A program made the translations under genes and the position numbers. The notes below the pieces were generated by a model, which worked only from the letters and a program-made list of their open reading frames with translations, had not been told where the DNA came from and ran no database searches. Shown piece after piece: positions 32,257 to 44,729 of a stretch of 64,000 bases of DNA. Source of the DNA: Flaccisagitta enflata (taxonomy: Eukaryota > Chaetognatha > Sagittoidea > Aphragmophora); the NCBI GenBank assembly GCA_965153355.1, contig OZ231126.1:45136001-45200000 (forward strand), written 5' to 3'. The stretch's first letter is position 1. Each line of letters starts with the position of its first letter.

Positions 32257-32340
32257 GCAACAACAACAACAGCAACAACAGCAACAACAACAACAACAAC
32301 AACAACAACAGCAACAACAGCAAACAGCAGCGAGCGACAA
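32021..32340. repeat. (CAA)n / (GAC)n compound trinucleotide tract
   Basis: CAA runs interrupted by GACGACGAC blocks and CAGCAACAA units. Six-frame open reading here comes from a stop-free repeat. Confidence 0.95.
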
Positions 32341-32361
32341 CGCATCGTCAACAGCAGCAGG

Positions 32362-32498
32362 AAGGCGGATACAGCAATCAGTCAGGACGGTTGGGCGAAG
32401 ACAGTAATGCGCAAACCGCTCAAATTCAAAATGTGACGGACCTACCGACCGACCGACCGACCGACACGGCAGGGTGTAGAGTCGCGTGTCGCGACTAA
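32362..32498 (+). mobile_element. Short element, subfamily B, forward, inside a CAA/GAC tract
   Basis: AAGGCGGATACAGCAA, AGTAATGCGCAAACCGCTC, five CCGA units, ACACGGCAGGGTGTAGAGTC and a terminal GTCGCGTGTCGCGAC. It splits one long trinucleotide tract in two. Confidence 0.75.
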
Positions 32499-32508
32499 CA
32501 ATGGCGAC

Positions 32509-32688
32509 CGCGACAAGCGACAACGACAACAGCATCATCACGACAACGAAAATGACGACGACGACGACGACAACGAGAACGACAACAACGACGGCGATGG
32601 CGACGACGACGACAACGACAACGACAACGACAACGTCAACGACGACGACGACGACGACGACGACGACAGCAACAACAGCAACAACAAT

Positions 32689-32768
<80 letters not shown>

Positions 32769-32770
32769 CC
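32509..32770. repeat. (GAC)n / (CAA)n compound tract, second half
   Basis: Resumes the pattern of 32021-32340 beyond the inserted element, and is followed by a T20 run (about 32812-32837). Confidence 0.95.
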
Positions 32771-32933
32771 GTTTGCCCAACCATTTCCGGTGTTTTTTGT
32801 TTTTGTTTTTGTTTTTTTTTTTTTTTTTTTTTTTTTTGCTTTTTGCCGTGCGCCCCAATATCAGGAAGCCGAACTCAACGATTCGACTCCATTTACTGGG
32901 ACTCAGCAAAAACAAAAGTGAAAGAAAAATAGA

Positions 32934-33132
32934 AACAAGGTCGGATACATGGCTGCCTAAGTTGGCAGGGGCAGTGATAAAAAAGCTTACCAAACATTTG
33001 GGCAGGACCAGTAATGCAAAATATGCCCATGAACGCCATAAAAGCTACGCGTCACCAACATACAGACTGACCGACCGACCAACCAACCAACCGACGGACA
33101 TAGGGGGTTATAGAGTGGTATGTACGCGACTG
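32934..33132 (+). mobile_element. Short element, subfamily A, forward
   Basis: AACAAGGTCGGATACATGGC, ACATTTGGGCAGGACCAGTA, GACCGACCGACCAACC and a worn terminal palindrome (GTGGTATGTACGCGAC). Confidence 0.8.
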
Positions 33133-33555
33133 GAATCTTTTGCAGTCCTCTGCCAAATAATGGCGACGCGAGAAGTGCCGCTACTTGGAGGGCTTGAAAG
33201 CTTAGAAAATGAAGGGTGAAATGGTGTCTTGAAAAAGATTTAATGTCACAAAGATTTGTGGGTTTGGTCTTTTCTTAGTGGTCAAGATATCTAAATTAAA
33301 ATTCAATACCCATTTGAGAGAGTTTTATCCGGTCGTTTCCATGGCATTCTGCGCCTTGATCTCTTGCTCATGACCTCCAATACATTTAGGCATCTTACGT
33401 ACATCTTACGTACAGTACAGTTTCTAGTCTTTTCTCATTTTTAGTCTTTTCTGTAGAAGCACTGTTGTTCCAACCATCATAAAACAAAGGACGCCAAGTT
33501 ATATGGCCAATATGTTCGCCTCGGTGATAAAGAACACGCGAATAAACGTTTTGAA

Positions 33556-33655
33556 TGAATGAATGAATGAATGAATGAATGAACGAACGAATGAATGAAT
33601 GAATGAATGAATGAATGAATGAATGAATGAATGAATGAATGAATGAATTAATGAA
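33556..33655. repeat. (GAAT)n microsatellite
   Basis: About 25 GAAT units with two GAAC variants. Confidence 0.95.
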
Positions 33656-33724
33656 TAAACGACTTAATGAAAATTAAATTGTACAGGCGTAGCGCAGTTT
33701 CAACGTTTGCGTGACAGGAAGTGC

Positions 33725-34075
33725 AACCAACCGACCGAACGACCAACCAATGGACGGACAATCATGACCTCTTTTAGAGGTGCGAAGACACATTCAAAAT
33801 GAAGTGTAACACTATGTCCGAGAAAGGATTCATAACGTCCTTAACTTGATGAGTAAAACTTGAATACTTTGAGGGTCTGATTTTTTTACTTTCGTTATTT
33901 ACGCCCCCAAAGTGTATAAACTTACAACTTACAAATATAGTTCTTAACATTGATCAGTTTCCTTTTTGGTGCCCCAACGCACCTTTATATCCGGTCGTGT
34001 CCGTCCATTGGTTGGTTGGTCGGTCGGTCGGTCGATTGGTCACATTTACGTTTGACGATCCACCAGAGGGACCTA
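33725..34075. mobile_element. Two subfamily C fragments in opposite orientation
   Basis: A forward end at 33725-33790 (CCAACCGACCGAACGACC, CTCTTTTAGAGGTGCG) and a reverse start at 33965-34060 (CGCACCTTTATATCCGG, GGTTGGTCGGTCGGTCG), about 180 bp apart. Confidence 0.5.
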
Positions 34076-34221
34076 TAGGTCTGCTTCATTGATTTAATCA
34101 AGACGCATTTATTTAAATGTAAAAGTGACCTAGTGCGGCACGGTCCCTCGAAGGCGTCATTACAATGAAAATTCAGATATCCAGACCGAGAGGTGGTTCA
34201 ACGCTAATTAAAGAATGCAAT

Positions 34222-34397
34222 CTTCAATATCAAGAATCACGGCCAGATTAATAAAGTTATTTATTGTGAGAACAAACCGCTGGGGTCTTACGGGTAAAAC
34301 AACATCCACCGTGAAGTTTGGACAATAATAAAGATTTGCTGAACTTAAATTGTCAGAGGGCAACCCGGTTGACTGTCAAGTAGCGTGATGTCTCGCA
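34222..34397. repeat. Segmental duplicate, copy 1 (partner 36853-37026)
   Basis: About 175 bp, almost identical to 36853-37026: three substitutions and a two-base difference near the end. It starts CTTCAATATCAAGAATCACG. Confidence 0.9.
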
Positions 34398-34735
34398 AAA
34401 CAATGAAAAAAATGTTTATATGATTACGGCCAAAGTAATTACATGATCGCCGTACAACTTACCCAGGATTTGTCCAAGGGTTGGATGGTTAATCATGCAA
34501 AATTTCAGAAAATTTCGTAGAATATTTTCATAGCTACACTTTTTTGAAATTTTTGGGCAGGTAGGCTGGTTTGGGTGGTTGTATTTACTTAAATTTCTTG
34601 AAACTTCACACATCAGTGGACAAGGTCATGTGATGTTACCATAAAAATATTCATGTCAATTGGTCAATTCGTTCATGAGATATAAGCTTTCAAAGTTTGG
34701 GTAAAAAAAGTCACGACAGATTCTGCCACTTAGGA

Positions 34736-34894
34736 AAAAAACAAGGCCGTATACACTCCCCCTAAGTCGCGGATGGGTGGGCAGGAGCACAATAGCAAAA
34801 AACACTCAAATTTTGTTTTCGTTACGGATGGACCGACCACCTGACCGACCAACCAACACGGCGAGTTCTAGAGTTGGGAGTCCGCGACTAAAAA
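34736..34894 (+). mobile_element. Short element, subfamily B, forward
   Basis: AAACAAGGCCGTATACACTC, AGTCGCGGATGGGTGGGCAG, CCGACCAACCAACACGG and GAGTCCGCGACTAAAAAA. Confidence 0.8.
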
Positions 34895-35525
34895 ATGCGT
34901 TCCGTTCTTAGACTGCGTATTTCACGCTCGAGCAATCATGAAATCATGAATAGCACTTCTTTAGATCACTACGTCTAAACTATAAGGAATATAAAAAAAA
35001 TGAAATGTACAGTGGAAAGCTTACATGCTAGGCTTTCTAACAATATGAAACTTGATAGTAATCTTAAAAAAAAAAGGAACGCGGTAACTATCTTTGGACC
35101 AACCGCCATAAAAAGTTGAATCGGAAAATTCCTCTAAACTGGCGAAGATGAGCGAAGGTTTAAATCTATCATGGTAATTGATCGTCAGGTTTGTGAAAAA
35201 AAGTAATCGGAACACGGTATTCATTAGAATGAGTCTGTTCAGAACATGGTGTGTCAAAACGAGTCTAACTGGAATAAGTTTGTTTTCCTAATGGCAACCG
35301 GGAAGGGAGACCCGAAACGGAAACCAAAATCCCCCTTGTGCAGGCCTGGCCAGAGGGGGGTCACCCCATCTGAGATAGGAAGCCCGGGCACCAATGGGAC
35401 CTGTGAGAGCCTATATGATACAAAAAAAAAAGAACAAAAAAAGAGAAAAAAGAAAGAAAGAAGGAAAAGAAGAAAAAGAAAAGAAAGAGAAAGAGAAAAA
35501 TCAAGAAAGAAAAAAAGAGGGAAAT
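34895..35525. other. Non-coding sequence with A/G-rich end
   Basis: A purine-rich AAAGAAAG run at 35420-35525 lies directly before the next short element. No gene found. Confidence 0.45.
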
Positions 35526-35706
35526 AAAAACAAGGCAGGATACACGGCTACCGAAGTTGCATGCGGGTGGGCAAGGGCCATATTTGAGGTCACTAGACCA
35601 TTTAGGCAGGAGTGGTGAGGTCCAAACATAAAAAAAGTAAAGTGTGACAAACAGACCGACCGACCAACCAACAAAGCAGGGTGTAGAGTCGCGTAGCACT
35701 CGACTA
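35526..35706 (+). mobile_element. Short element, subfamily A, forward
   Basis: AAACAAGGCAGGATACACGG, GCCATATTTGAGGTCACTAG, CATTTAGGCAGGAGTGGTGA, a CCGACCAACC block and GTCGCGTAGCACTCGAC. Confidence 0.85.
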
Positions 35707-35967
35707 ATGAGATAAGAAAGTGAAAAAAAAGGTTCTATCCAAGTTACAAGTTCTGGAGGCTGAAGTTTCAGCACTGGAACAAACTTTAAGGCAGTAAAAA
35801 AAAGTTGAAATATTAAGCGTAAAGGAGGGGGCTGAAGGGGGAGGGGAGCCCAACCAAGGGAGCCAGCAGAGGGGCCCACCATTTTTCTGGCCGGGCCTGC
35901 TTGGATAACTTGCAAGCATATCGTAAGACTGTCAATCAATGGAGCGAAAAAAATAATAGAGACACAA

Positions 35968-36135
<168 letters not shown>

Positions 36136-36163
36136 AAACACTGGGAAGAAAAAAAGAGTAGGA

Positions 36164-36520
<357 letters not shown>

Positions 36521-36524
36521 CAAA

Positions 36525-36677
36525 GAGCTACAAAAACACTGAATTTAGAGAAAAATCTAAGTTATGAGAAAAAGATAGAAAAACAGACAATCTGAGTTAT
36601 GAGAAATAACAAAATTGTCAAATTCTCATAACATAGAATCTGAGTTATGAGAAAAGTGCAAAATTCTAAGTAACGCG
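36525..36677. repeat. Segmental duplicate, copy 1 (partner 37260-37412)
   Basis: 153 bp starting GAGCTACAAAAACACTGAAT, nearly identical to 37260-37412. Both copies directly follow a long (GA)n tract. Confidence 0.9.
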
Positions 36678-36852
36678 TAACATAGGAGTGAACTGTTATA
36701 CATGTCCCGCTCTGACCTCACTACCTTAAAACAGCATAAAGTAGCAATAGATACTGCTAACCATATGCAATCAGTAGACATCCCAGAAAACGATTTCCAG
36801 GAGAAAATGAGTCTTTCATGAACGTGCTAGCCAAAAAACATCAATGCGCAGA

Positions 36853-37026
36853 CTTCAATATCAAGAATCACGGCCAGATTAATAAAGTTATTTTTTGTGA
36901 GAACAAACCGCTGGGGTCTTACGGGTAAAACAACATCCACCGTGAAGTTTGGACAATAATAAAGATTTGCTGAACTTAAATTGTCTGAGGGCAACTCGGT
37001 TGACTGTCAAGTAGCGTGATCTCGCA
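36853..37026. repeat. Segmental duplicate, copy 2 (partner 34222-34397)
   Basis: See 34222-34397. This copy sits directly before a (GA)n tract. Confidence 0.9.
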
Positions 37027-37041
37027 GAGAGTGAAAGAGAA

Positions 37042-37240
<199 letters not shown>

Positions 37241-37259
37241 AGAGAGGAAGAGAGACATA

Positions 37260-37412
37260 GAGCTACAAAAACACTGAATTTAGAGAAAAATCTAAGTCAT
37301 GAGAAAAAGATAGAAAAACAGACAATCTGAGTTATGAGAAATAACAAAATTGTCAAATTCTCATAACATAGAATCTGAGTTATGAGAAAAGTGCTAAATT
37401 CTAAGTAACGCG
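37260..37412. repeat. Segmental duplicate, copy 2 (partner 36525-36677)
   Basis: See 36525-36677. The two copies have exactly the same length. Confidence 0.9.
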
Positions 37413-37683
37413 ACTTAGAAAAATCTGAATAACGAGATTTTCCCTGTGTTTATTTGATTGTTGTTAAAACAATATGCAACAAACAAGGGAATTATTGCTG
37501 TAACACAACCCAACACTAGAAAATATCACTTCATGTAAAGATCAACTTTGTCTTTTAGTATCATGCCCTTAGTTTCATAGCCAAAACATGCAAAGAAATT
37601 GTTTTGAAATATTAGGAAATGATGTGATGGTCTATAAACATAAAGAAAATAGTATGTTTTTTTATAACAAGCCCAAAAGGGCA

Positions 37684-38038
37684 ACAGTCGCGTGCGTCTG
37701 GAAATGACAAACAAAAGAGTCAAAATGTTAAAAAATGTTGGAAATGTTAAAAAATGTTAGAAAATGTTAAGAAATGTTAAAGAATGTTAAAAACTGTTAA
37801 AAAGTGTTAAAAAATGTCAAAAAATGTCAAGAAATGTTAAAAAATGTTAAAAAATGTTAAAATAGGTACAATGTTAAAATGTTAAAAAGTGTTAAAAATG
37901 TTATAAATGTTGGAAAAGTTAAAAAAGATATTAAAAATGTTAAAAAAAATGTTAAAACGCTTAAAATTAAAAATGTTAAGAACGCTTAAGATCCAAAAAC
38001 GTGACTGACCGACGGACCGACCGACGGACCAACCGACA
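37684..38038 (+). mobile_element. Short element with internal AAAAATGTT array, forward
   Basis: Starts with AACAGTCGCGTGCGTCTGG. About 250 bp of AAAAATGTT units (37725-37985) follow, then GACCGACGGACCGACCGACG. The terminal palindrome is lost. A direct repeat of about 40 bp with a few differences (ATGTGATGGTCTATAA and onward) lies on both sides, at about 37622 and 38044. Confidence 0.6.
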
Positions 38039-38173
38039 GAGCAATGTGATGGTCTATAATCATAAAGAAAATAGTATGATTTTTTCTAAAAACATAAAAA
38101 AGAATATCATACATTATAATAGAAAACAATATTTGTATTAGGAAAAATGTTTCTCTTGGCATTTGCTTTAGAT

Positions 38174-38262
38174 TTTTAGTCGCGTGCACGCGACTCTACA
38201 CCTTGCCGTGTCGGTCGGTCGGTCGGTAGGTCGGTCGGTCGGTAGGTCGGTCGGTCACGTTT
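38174..38262 (-). mobile_element. Short element, reverse, followed by a GGTATTTT array
   Basis: Perfect palindrome GTCGCGTGCACGCGAC, ACACCTTGCCGTG, then ten GGTC/GGTAGGTC units. Instead of the usual body a degenerate GGTATTTT/GGTACTTT array runs on to about 38550. Confidence 0.75.
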
Positions 38263-38279
38263 TTAAAATTATGACTTTT

Positions 38280-38550
38280 TAAGGTTTTTTAAGGTATTTT
38301 AAGGTACTCTAGGGTATTTCTGGGTACTTTAGGGTACTTCAGGGTATTTTAGGGTACGTAAGTTATTTTAGGTACTTAAGGTATTTTTAGGTACTTTCAG
38401 ATATTTTTGGGTACTTTTGGGTATTTTTGAGTATTTTGAGTATGCATGGGTAATTTACAGTGTTTTCAGATACTTTTGGTTTTTTTAAGTATTTTTGAGT
38501 ATTTTGGGTATTTCATTGGGTATTTTTTGGTATTTTGGGTATTTTGTCAA
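38280..38550. repeat. Degenerate GGTATTTT-type array
   Basis: Roughly 10-bp units of the form GGTAYTTTWG, diverged. It replaces the normal body of the element upstream. Confidence 0.75.
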
Positions 38551-38619
38551 CTTTTTATTGGACACTCGTTATTGGTTCAGAATGTAACTTTTTTTGGGAC
38601 AGACGTTATGAAGTATGAA

Positions 38620-39603
38620 GTTGTAGTATGAAGTTATGTAAGTATGTGAGTATGTAGGTAAGTATGTAAGTATGTAAGTATGTAGGTATGTAAGTATGTT
38701 AGTATGTAAGTAAGTATGTAAGTAAGTAAGTATGTAAGTATGTAAGTATGTGAGTATGTAGGTAAGTATGTAAGTAAGTATGTAAGTAAGTATGTAGGTA
38801 TGTAAATATGTAAGTGAGTATGTAAGTAAGCATGTAAGTATGTTAGTATGTGAGTATGTGGGTATGTAGGTAAGTATGTAGCCCAATAGCTATAGCTATA
38901 GCTATGTCTATGCCTTTGTTGAGAAGATGTAGATTTGTGGGCATGTAAGTAGTAAGTATGTAAGTATGTTGGTAAGTATGTACGTATGTATGTAAGTATG
39001 TAAGTAGGTAAGTATGTAAGTATGTGAGTATGTAGGTAAGTATGTAAGTATGTAAGTAAGCATGTAAGTAAGTATGTAGGCATGTAAGGCTGTGGTATGC
39101 AAGTATGCATGTAAGCATGTATGTGGGTATGTAAGTATGTAGGTAAGCACGTAAGTATGTATGTAGGCATGTAGGTAAGTATGTAAGTGTGTAGGTAAGT
39201 ATGTAAGTAAGTGATTATGTATGTAAGTATGTAAGTAGGTGTTATGTAAGTATGTGAGTATGTATGGGCATGTAAGTAAGCATGTAAGTATGTAGGTATG
39301 TAAGTATGTAAGAATGTAAGCATGTAAGTATGTAAGCATGTAAGTAAGTATGTAAGTATGTAAGTATACATGTAAGTATGTAAGATGAGCATGTAGGTAT
39401 GTAAGTATGCAAGTATGTAAGTAAGTAAGTATGTATGTAAGTAAGTAGGTAAGTATGTAAGTATGAGTATGTAGGTAAGTATGTAAGTATGGGCAAGTAT
39501 GTATATGTAAGTACATGTAAGTAAGATAAGTAAGTATGTGGCAAGTATGTGGCAGTATGTATTTAAGTATGTAAATATGTAAGTAAGTATTTAAGTATGT
39601 AAG

Positions 39604-39634
<31 letters not shown>

Positions 39635-39965
39635 GTATGTATGTATGTATGTATGTATGTATGTATGTATGTATGTATGTATGAATGTATGTATGTATGT
39701 ACGTATGTATGTAAGTAAGTATGTAAGTATGTATGTAAGTATGTAAGTATGTAAGTAAGTATGTAAGTATGTAAGTACGTAAGTATGTAAGTATGTTGGT
39801 AAGTATGTACGTATGTATGTAAGTATGTAAGTAGGTAAGTATGTAAGTATGTGAGTATGTAGGTAAGTATGTAAGTATGTAAGTAAGTATGTAAGTATGT
39901 AGGTATGTAAGATGTATATGTAAGTAAGGGCATATGTGGGCATGGGCATGTAAGTAGTGCATGTA
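38620..39965. repeat. 1.3-kb GTAAGTAT-type satellite
   Basis: Units of GTAAGTAT, GTATGTAA and GTAGGTAA in irregular higher-order order. One unique island of about 60 bp (38881-38940) carries three AGCTAT units. A pure GTAT core lies at about 39605-39690. The minus strand reads long Tyr-Leu-His-Thr runs that are not a protein. Confidence 0.95.
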
Positions 39966-40190
39966 TACAACTGTCAGCATCTCATGGAGTGAAACAAATA
40001 GAAAATCTCAACAGAGCTCATTTTAAAGAACTGACAAAACTCATTAAAAACTAAGTTGAGGTCAGTGCCTCAGATTCAGCAGGGGAAATGACAGTCTTGT
40101 GAAATGGGTGTTATTATAAAGAGTAATACTTGAAAACCTTGTAACTGTCAGCTCTAAACAAATTCAGGTACAGATACCCATGACTGTGTG
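39966..40190. other. Non-coding sequence
   Basis: No gene seen between the satellite and the GT tract. Confidence 0.4.
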
Positions 40191-40350
40191 TATGTTTGTG
40201 TTTGTGTTTGTGTGTTTGTGTGTGTGTGTGTGAGTGTGAGTGTGTGTCAGCAGGTGTGTGGTGTGAGTGAGTGGAGGTGAGTGGTAGGTGGAGTGTGGTG
40301 TGTGATTGGTAAGTGAGTGTGTGTGTGTGTGTGTGTGTGTGAGTGAGTGA

Positions 40351-40390
<40 letters not shown>
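40191..40390. repeat. (GT)n microsatellite, interrupted
   Basis: Two GT blocks separated by GAGT-rich sequence. Confidence 0.95.
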
Positions 40391-40391
<1 letters not shown>

Positions 40392-40717
40392 AGATTGGAT
40401 GGTTTTTACTTTTGGTCAGGACACTCTATAGTATTAGTTGAATGCAGGACTCAAATTTTTGTCAATTGGTCCAAGAAAATATATTTGAGATTGATGTTAT
40501 TATTTTTATTTGAATTGAATGAGCCTATCTTTATTTTTGGCAAAAAAATTGTCTTTTGGGGTGTCTGCCCCTGCCCCAGCCCACTCCCAGCCCATTAGGG
40601 TTAACCAAACCGAAAAACGTATAGCGAAGTTCAGTTATACTTGAACAGAAAAATTATTTTCCAGTTTGAAGTTCAAAGATTTTCAGTACTACGCCCTGAT
40701 TAAAAAAATCACCTACT

Positions 40718-41130
40718 AGGGAAACGAATATAGAACATTGTTAAAGCGATTGAATGTGCTTGATGAATTACTTCCACCGGAGCGTTATCGTTACTTGACG
40801 GCATTCAAATGTTTTGACGCAGTTGTTACATCTACATTTTCATATGACCTTGATCCTAACTACGCATGATACATTCGTGAGTTTGAGGCATCTTGGATAG
40901 ATTTGGGGATAAGCATAACACCAAAGGTACATCTTCTGTGCAAGCATTTAGAGGAGGCGTGCGAATACTACGGTTTTGGAATGGCCTTACTGAACGAAAG
41001 CGCGGGGAAGGCGATTCACGCCGACTTTGCGAAACATTATCAAGGCTACGCAGTAAAAGATCAGGAATCAGACAGCTACCAGAAAAAGCTTTTACACGCA
41101 GTCAAGACAAACAATTCCAACCACATTTAG
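40718..41130 (+). pseudogene. Degraded coding fragment with a conserved invertebrate domain pattern
   Basis: From GGAAACGAATATAG (just after a CTACTAG that could be an acceptor) one frame reads for about 137 codons with a single in-frame TGA (about 40867-40869). The second half (ITPKVHLLCKHLEEACEYYG, then ESAGKAIHADFAKHYQGYAV, then LLHAVKTNNSNHI) has the H..H, E...H and NS.H spacing of a domain I recall from uncharacterised, probably transposon-linked, proteins of cnidarians and arthropods. I cannot name the family. The in-frame stop and missing flanks suggest a dead copy; a lone exon is the alternative. Confidence 0.45.
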
Positions 41131-41625
41131 GCAGATTTTATGCGTATTGAGTTTCTCTTCTTTATACACAATTACTTGTGTTCAGAAGAAGAAAAAAGGT
41201 GAGAGAAAGAATCTCATTTTCCTTCAATTTTTTGTGCATCTGGATGACACAAATCGGTCGAAATCATCAGAACCGAGCTGAAGGTAAAGGTTTGACTATT
41301 TTTTTGTGAAAATAGCATGTTTGTGACATTTTTTAAACAATTAAACCGGTCAGCATCAATAAAACTAAAAGATAAGGGAAAAAAATGGTTGCTATTACCA
41401 CCTTCTTACAACCGGAAAAATCATTGTTTTGCACACATGCAACCCAGATTTTGCATAGATTTTTGTTTTTTTAGTATCTTAATACATTATTTTACCATTT
41501 ACTACTAGAGTTTTGACTGAATTCAAAGTTTTGATTTTTGGACCCTCTGGACCCCTATTTTGGCCCCTTCGCTGGCACCTTGTCAACACATCACACACAA
41601 ACACACACACATTGTAAAATATAAC
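41131..41625. other. AT-rich non-coding sequence
   Basis: Nothing supported. Confidence 0.4.
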
Positions 41626-41626
41626 G

Positions 41627-41627
41627 G

Positions 41628-41677
<50 letters not shown>

Positions 41678-41730
41678 CTCTCTCTCTCTCTCTCCCTCCC
41701 TCCCTCCCTCCCTCCCTCCCTCCCTCTTCT
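41627..41730. repeat. (CT)n-(TA)n-(CT)n-(CCCT)n compound microsatellite
   Basis: Four different simple repeats in immediate succession. Confidence 0.95.
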
Positions 41731-42690
41731 CATCTCTTTTCTTTTGTGCAAAGGGTCAAATATGCATGACATAAATTCATTTGCTTTGGGAAAGGAAGGA
41801 AGGTAAGGAAACGTAAACACTGAACACGTCAGTAGCATTTTCCTCGATTAGTTCTTTTTAAAGAAGGTGCCCTTTTCAACTCTTCGAGGCGCCGTCGAGG
41901 AAGCTTTCATTTGCCAGAATTTATTGCGTCTAAAGCTTCGACTCAGTTCACCAGAACAGGTGGAGATCTTTATCAGATTCGTCTTCATGTTAGACTATTC
42001 TCTAGTCTAGTTAGTAATTCAGCTAAACGTTGGTCGGAGCTTTTGATCGGCACTTTTCATTTGTCAGCTTCACAAAGCTTAGAAAAAAAAAATCAACAAT
42101 TTCAGGTTTGAATTCGTGAACGAGCAAACCAGCCAGCCAGTTTATTTCATAGCGCAAAATTGAGCATCCCTTCCATTTTAGCACTCTCGTATCGCTTACA
42201 TTCGAACATTTAGTGAAAATCAGCGCAAAACCTGGTGAATCAACGCTATTTATAAAAAAATCATAATAAGACAATGTTGTTTGGCGCTGATGAAAGTCAA
42301 TCGGCGCCATACAACTTAAATCAGCGCCAGTCAACGCTAGTCAACGTTTTCAATCGATGCAACTCAGCGTGAAAGTGGATATGAGACAAAAATCTTTCCA
42401 TGACCGTTTTTCATTGCTCGAATGATTAACAAACAACCACACCTAAAGTTGTTACGAAGGGCGAAACCTATAGGTTTTGAGGCGTGAATTATTGCGTGTG
42501 AATAGCATGAGAAAAGCTCATCTCCTGAGCCTGACCTTTGCAGTTTCGCAGTTCAAGGATTTTCGTATATCTTTTATATTTGAAAGCAGGAAAAAAAAAA
42601 GAGGACAAAGTTTGAAAAGCATTACTTCTTAAATCTCTTTCGCTTGTCTGATGTCTCTCTCATTTGCATATTCTTGACGGTGACGATATC
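41731..42690. other. Non-coding sequence
   Basis: GGCGCTGATGAAAGTCAATC, TCAGCGCCAGTCAACGC and similar words repeat at 42280-42345. ORFs of 66 and 103 codons at 41911-42111 and 42023-42334 overlap on opposite strands, with no family signature. Confidence 0.4.
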
Positions 42691-42693
42691 ATA

Positions 42694-42795
42694 TTTTGAA
42701 TCGCATGCGCATGCGAATTGCTGAGCTGGCCGGTCTGTCTGTCGGTCGGATGCTTGATAGGTTCGTCCATCGGCCACGTCACTCTTTGTATAATG
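42694..42795 (-). mobile_element. Divergent short element, reverse
   Basis: TGAATCGCATGCGCATGCGA is a terminal palindrome in the same place as the A/B type. GGTCTGTCTGTCGGTCGG follows. Confidence 0.45.
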
Positions 42796-42917
42796 AGGGT
42801 AAATTGATAATGGCAAGCGCCGCACACGCAATCATACAGATTACAGATCCCTTCAAAATCATTGCTGCTGCCCACCAAGTCGTTTGAATCAACCTCAGGT
42901 AGGGGGAATTTAAAGCA

Positions 42918-43118
<201 letters not shown>

Positions 43119-43329
43119 TTGCAGCCGGCGTTGCACGTGCGTAAAAAGAGAGAGAGCGTCGCCAATCGCGGAAAGGTGTTCTCTTCAGTCTTTCCCCGTG
43201 TACCGCTTCCTTCCTTCTTTCCTTCCTTTCCTTCCTGCGCCGGGAAAAAAAGACAACCGGCCCCGAATTCAAAACTCATCTACATCTCAAAGCACCTCAC
43301 AAACGTGTTTTTTCTTCTTTTCTTCTCAT

Positions 43330-43332
43330 AGT

Positions 43333-43412
<80 letters not shown>

Positions 43413-43452
43413 TTTTTCTTTCTTTCTTTCTGTCATTCTTTCTTTCTTTCCT
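43330..43452. repeat. (TTTC)n microsatellite
   Basis: About 30 TTTC units. A subfamily C element starts directly after it. Confidence 0.95.
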
Positions 43453-43665
43453 TTTTTAGGTGCGCCATAGCACCTCTATAACTAGCTCTGTCTGTTGGTC
43501 GGTCGGTCGGTCGGTCGGTCACGCTCGAGTTGAAAATCTCGAAAAGAAGCAAAAATCACTTGAAATGATTCAGAAATATGCTAGGATGATTCCCAGATGC
43601 GACATAGCACCTCTTAAAGAGGTTCTGTCCATCCGTCGGTCACGCTCGAATGAAAACTCGCTGAA
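43453..43665 (-). mobile_element. Subfamily C element start, duplicated
   Basis: AGGTGCGCCATAGCACCTC with a six-bp-arm hairpin, then TATAACTAGCTCTGTC and GGTC units. A second similar start follows at about 43596-43650 (ATGCGACATAGCACCTC, TAAAGAGGTTCTGTCC). Confidence 0.6.
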
Positions 43666-43679
43666 AATGTTTGATATCA

Positions 43680-44720
43680 ATTGAAAACTCATTTCGTTCA
43701 TTTCAATCACTAAAATTCATTTCAATCACTAAAATTCATTTCATTCACTAAAATTCATTTCATTCACTAAAATTCATTTCATTCACTAAAATTCATTTCA
43801 TTCACTAAAATTCATTTCATTCATTCATTCATTCATTCATTCATTCATTTCATTCACTGAAAATGTTTAAAATCAATTGAAAACTCATTTTGTTCATTTC
43901 ATTTACTAAAATTCATTTCATTCACTAAAATAATCAGCTACGTTGAGGTCATTCACTAAAATTCATTTCATTCATTAAAAATTCATTTCATTCATTAAAA
44001 TTCATTTCATTCACTAACATTCATTTCATTCACTAACATTCATTTCATTCACTAACATTCATTTCATTCATACATTCATTTCATTCATACATTCATTTCA
44101 TTCATACATTCATTTCATTTATTCATTTCATTTATTCATTTCATTCATTTCATTCATTCATTCCTTCATTCATTTATTCATTCATTCCTTCATTCATTCA
44201 TTCATTCTTTCATTCATTCATTCATTCTTTCATTCATTCTTTCATTCATTCATTCTTTCATTCATTCTTTCATTCATTCTTTCATTCATTCATTCATTCA
44301 TTCATTTCATTCATTCCATTCATTCAATTTCATTTCATTCAATTTCATTTCATTCATTCATTCAATTTCATTCATTCATTCAATTTCATTCATTCATTCA
44401 TTCATTCATTCATTCATTCAATTTCATTTCGTTCATACATTCATTTCGTTCATACATTCATTTCATTCATACATTCATTTCATTCATTCATTCATTCATT
44501 CATTCATTCATTCATTCATTCATTCATTCATTCATTCATTCATTCAATTTCTTTCATTCATTTCATTCATTTCATTCATTTCATTCATTTCATTCATTTC
44601 ATTCATTCATTTCATGTTTGAAATCAATGGAAAACTCATTTCGTTCATTTCATTCACTAAAATTCATTTCATTCACAAAAATTCATTTCATTCACTAAAA
44701 TAATCAGCTACGTTGAGGTC
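43680..44720. repeat. CATTTCATTCACTAAAATT minisatellite and (CATT)n array
   Basis: Units of 18-19 bp alternate with pure CATT tracts. A segment ending AATAATCAGCTACGTTGAGG appears at about 43930 and again at about 44700, so a block of about 770 bp is itself duplicated. Confidence 0.9.
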
Positions 44721-44729
44721 TGATCAAGC

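Noticed and set aside
38634-39980. Minus-strand ORFs of up to 341 codons rich in Tyr, Leu, His and Thr
   Set aside because: The tetranucleotide-based satellite lacks stops in several frames at once; no start context, domain or splice structure.
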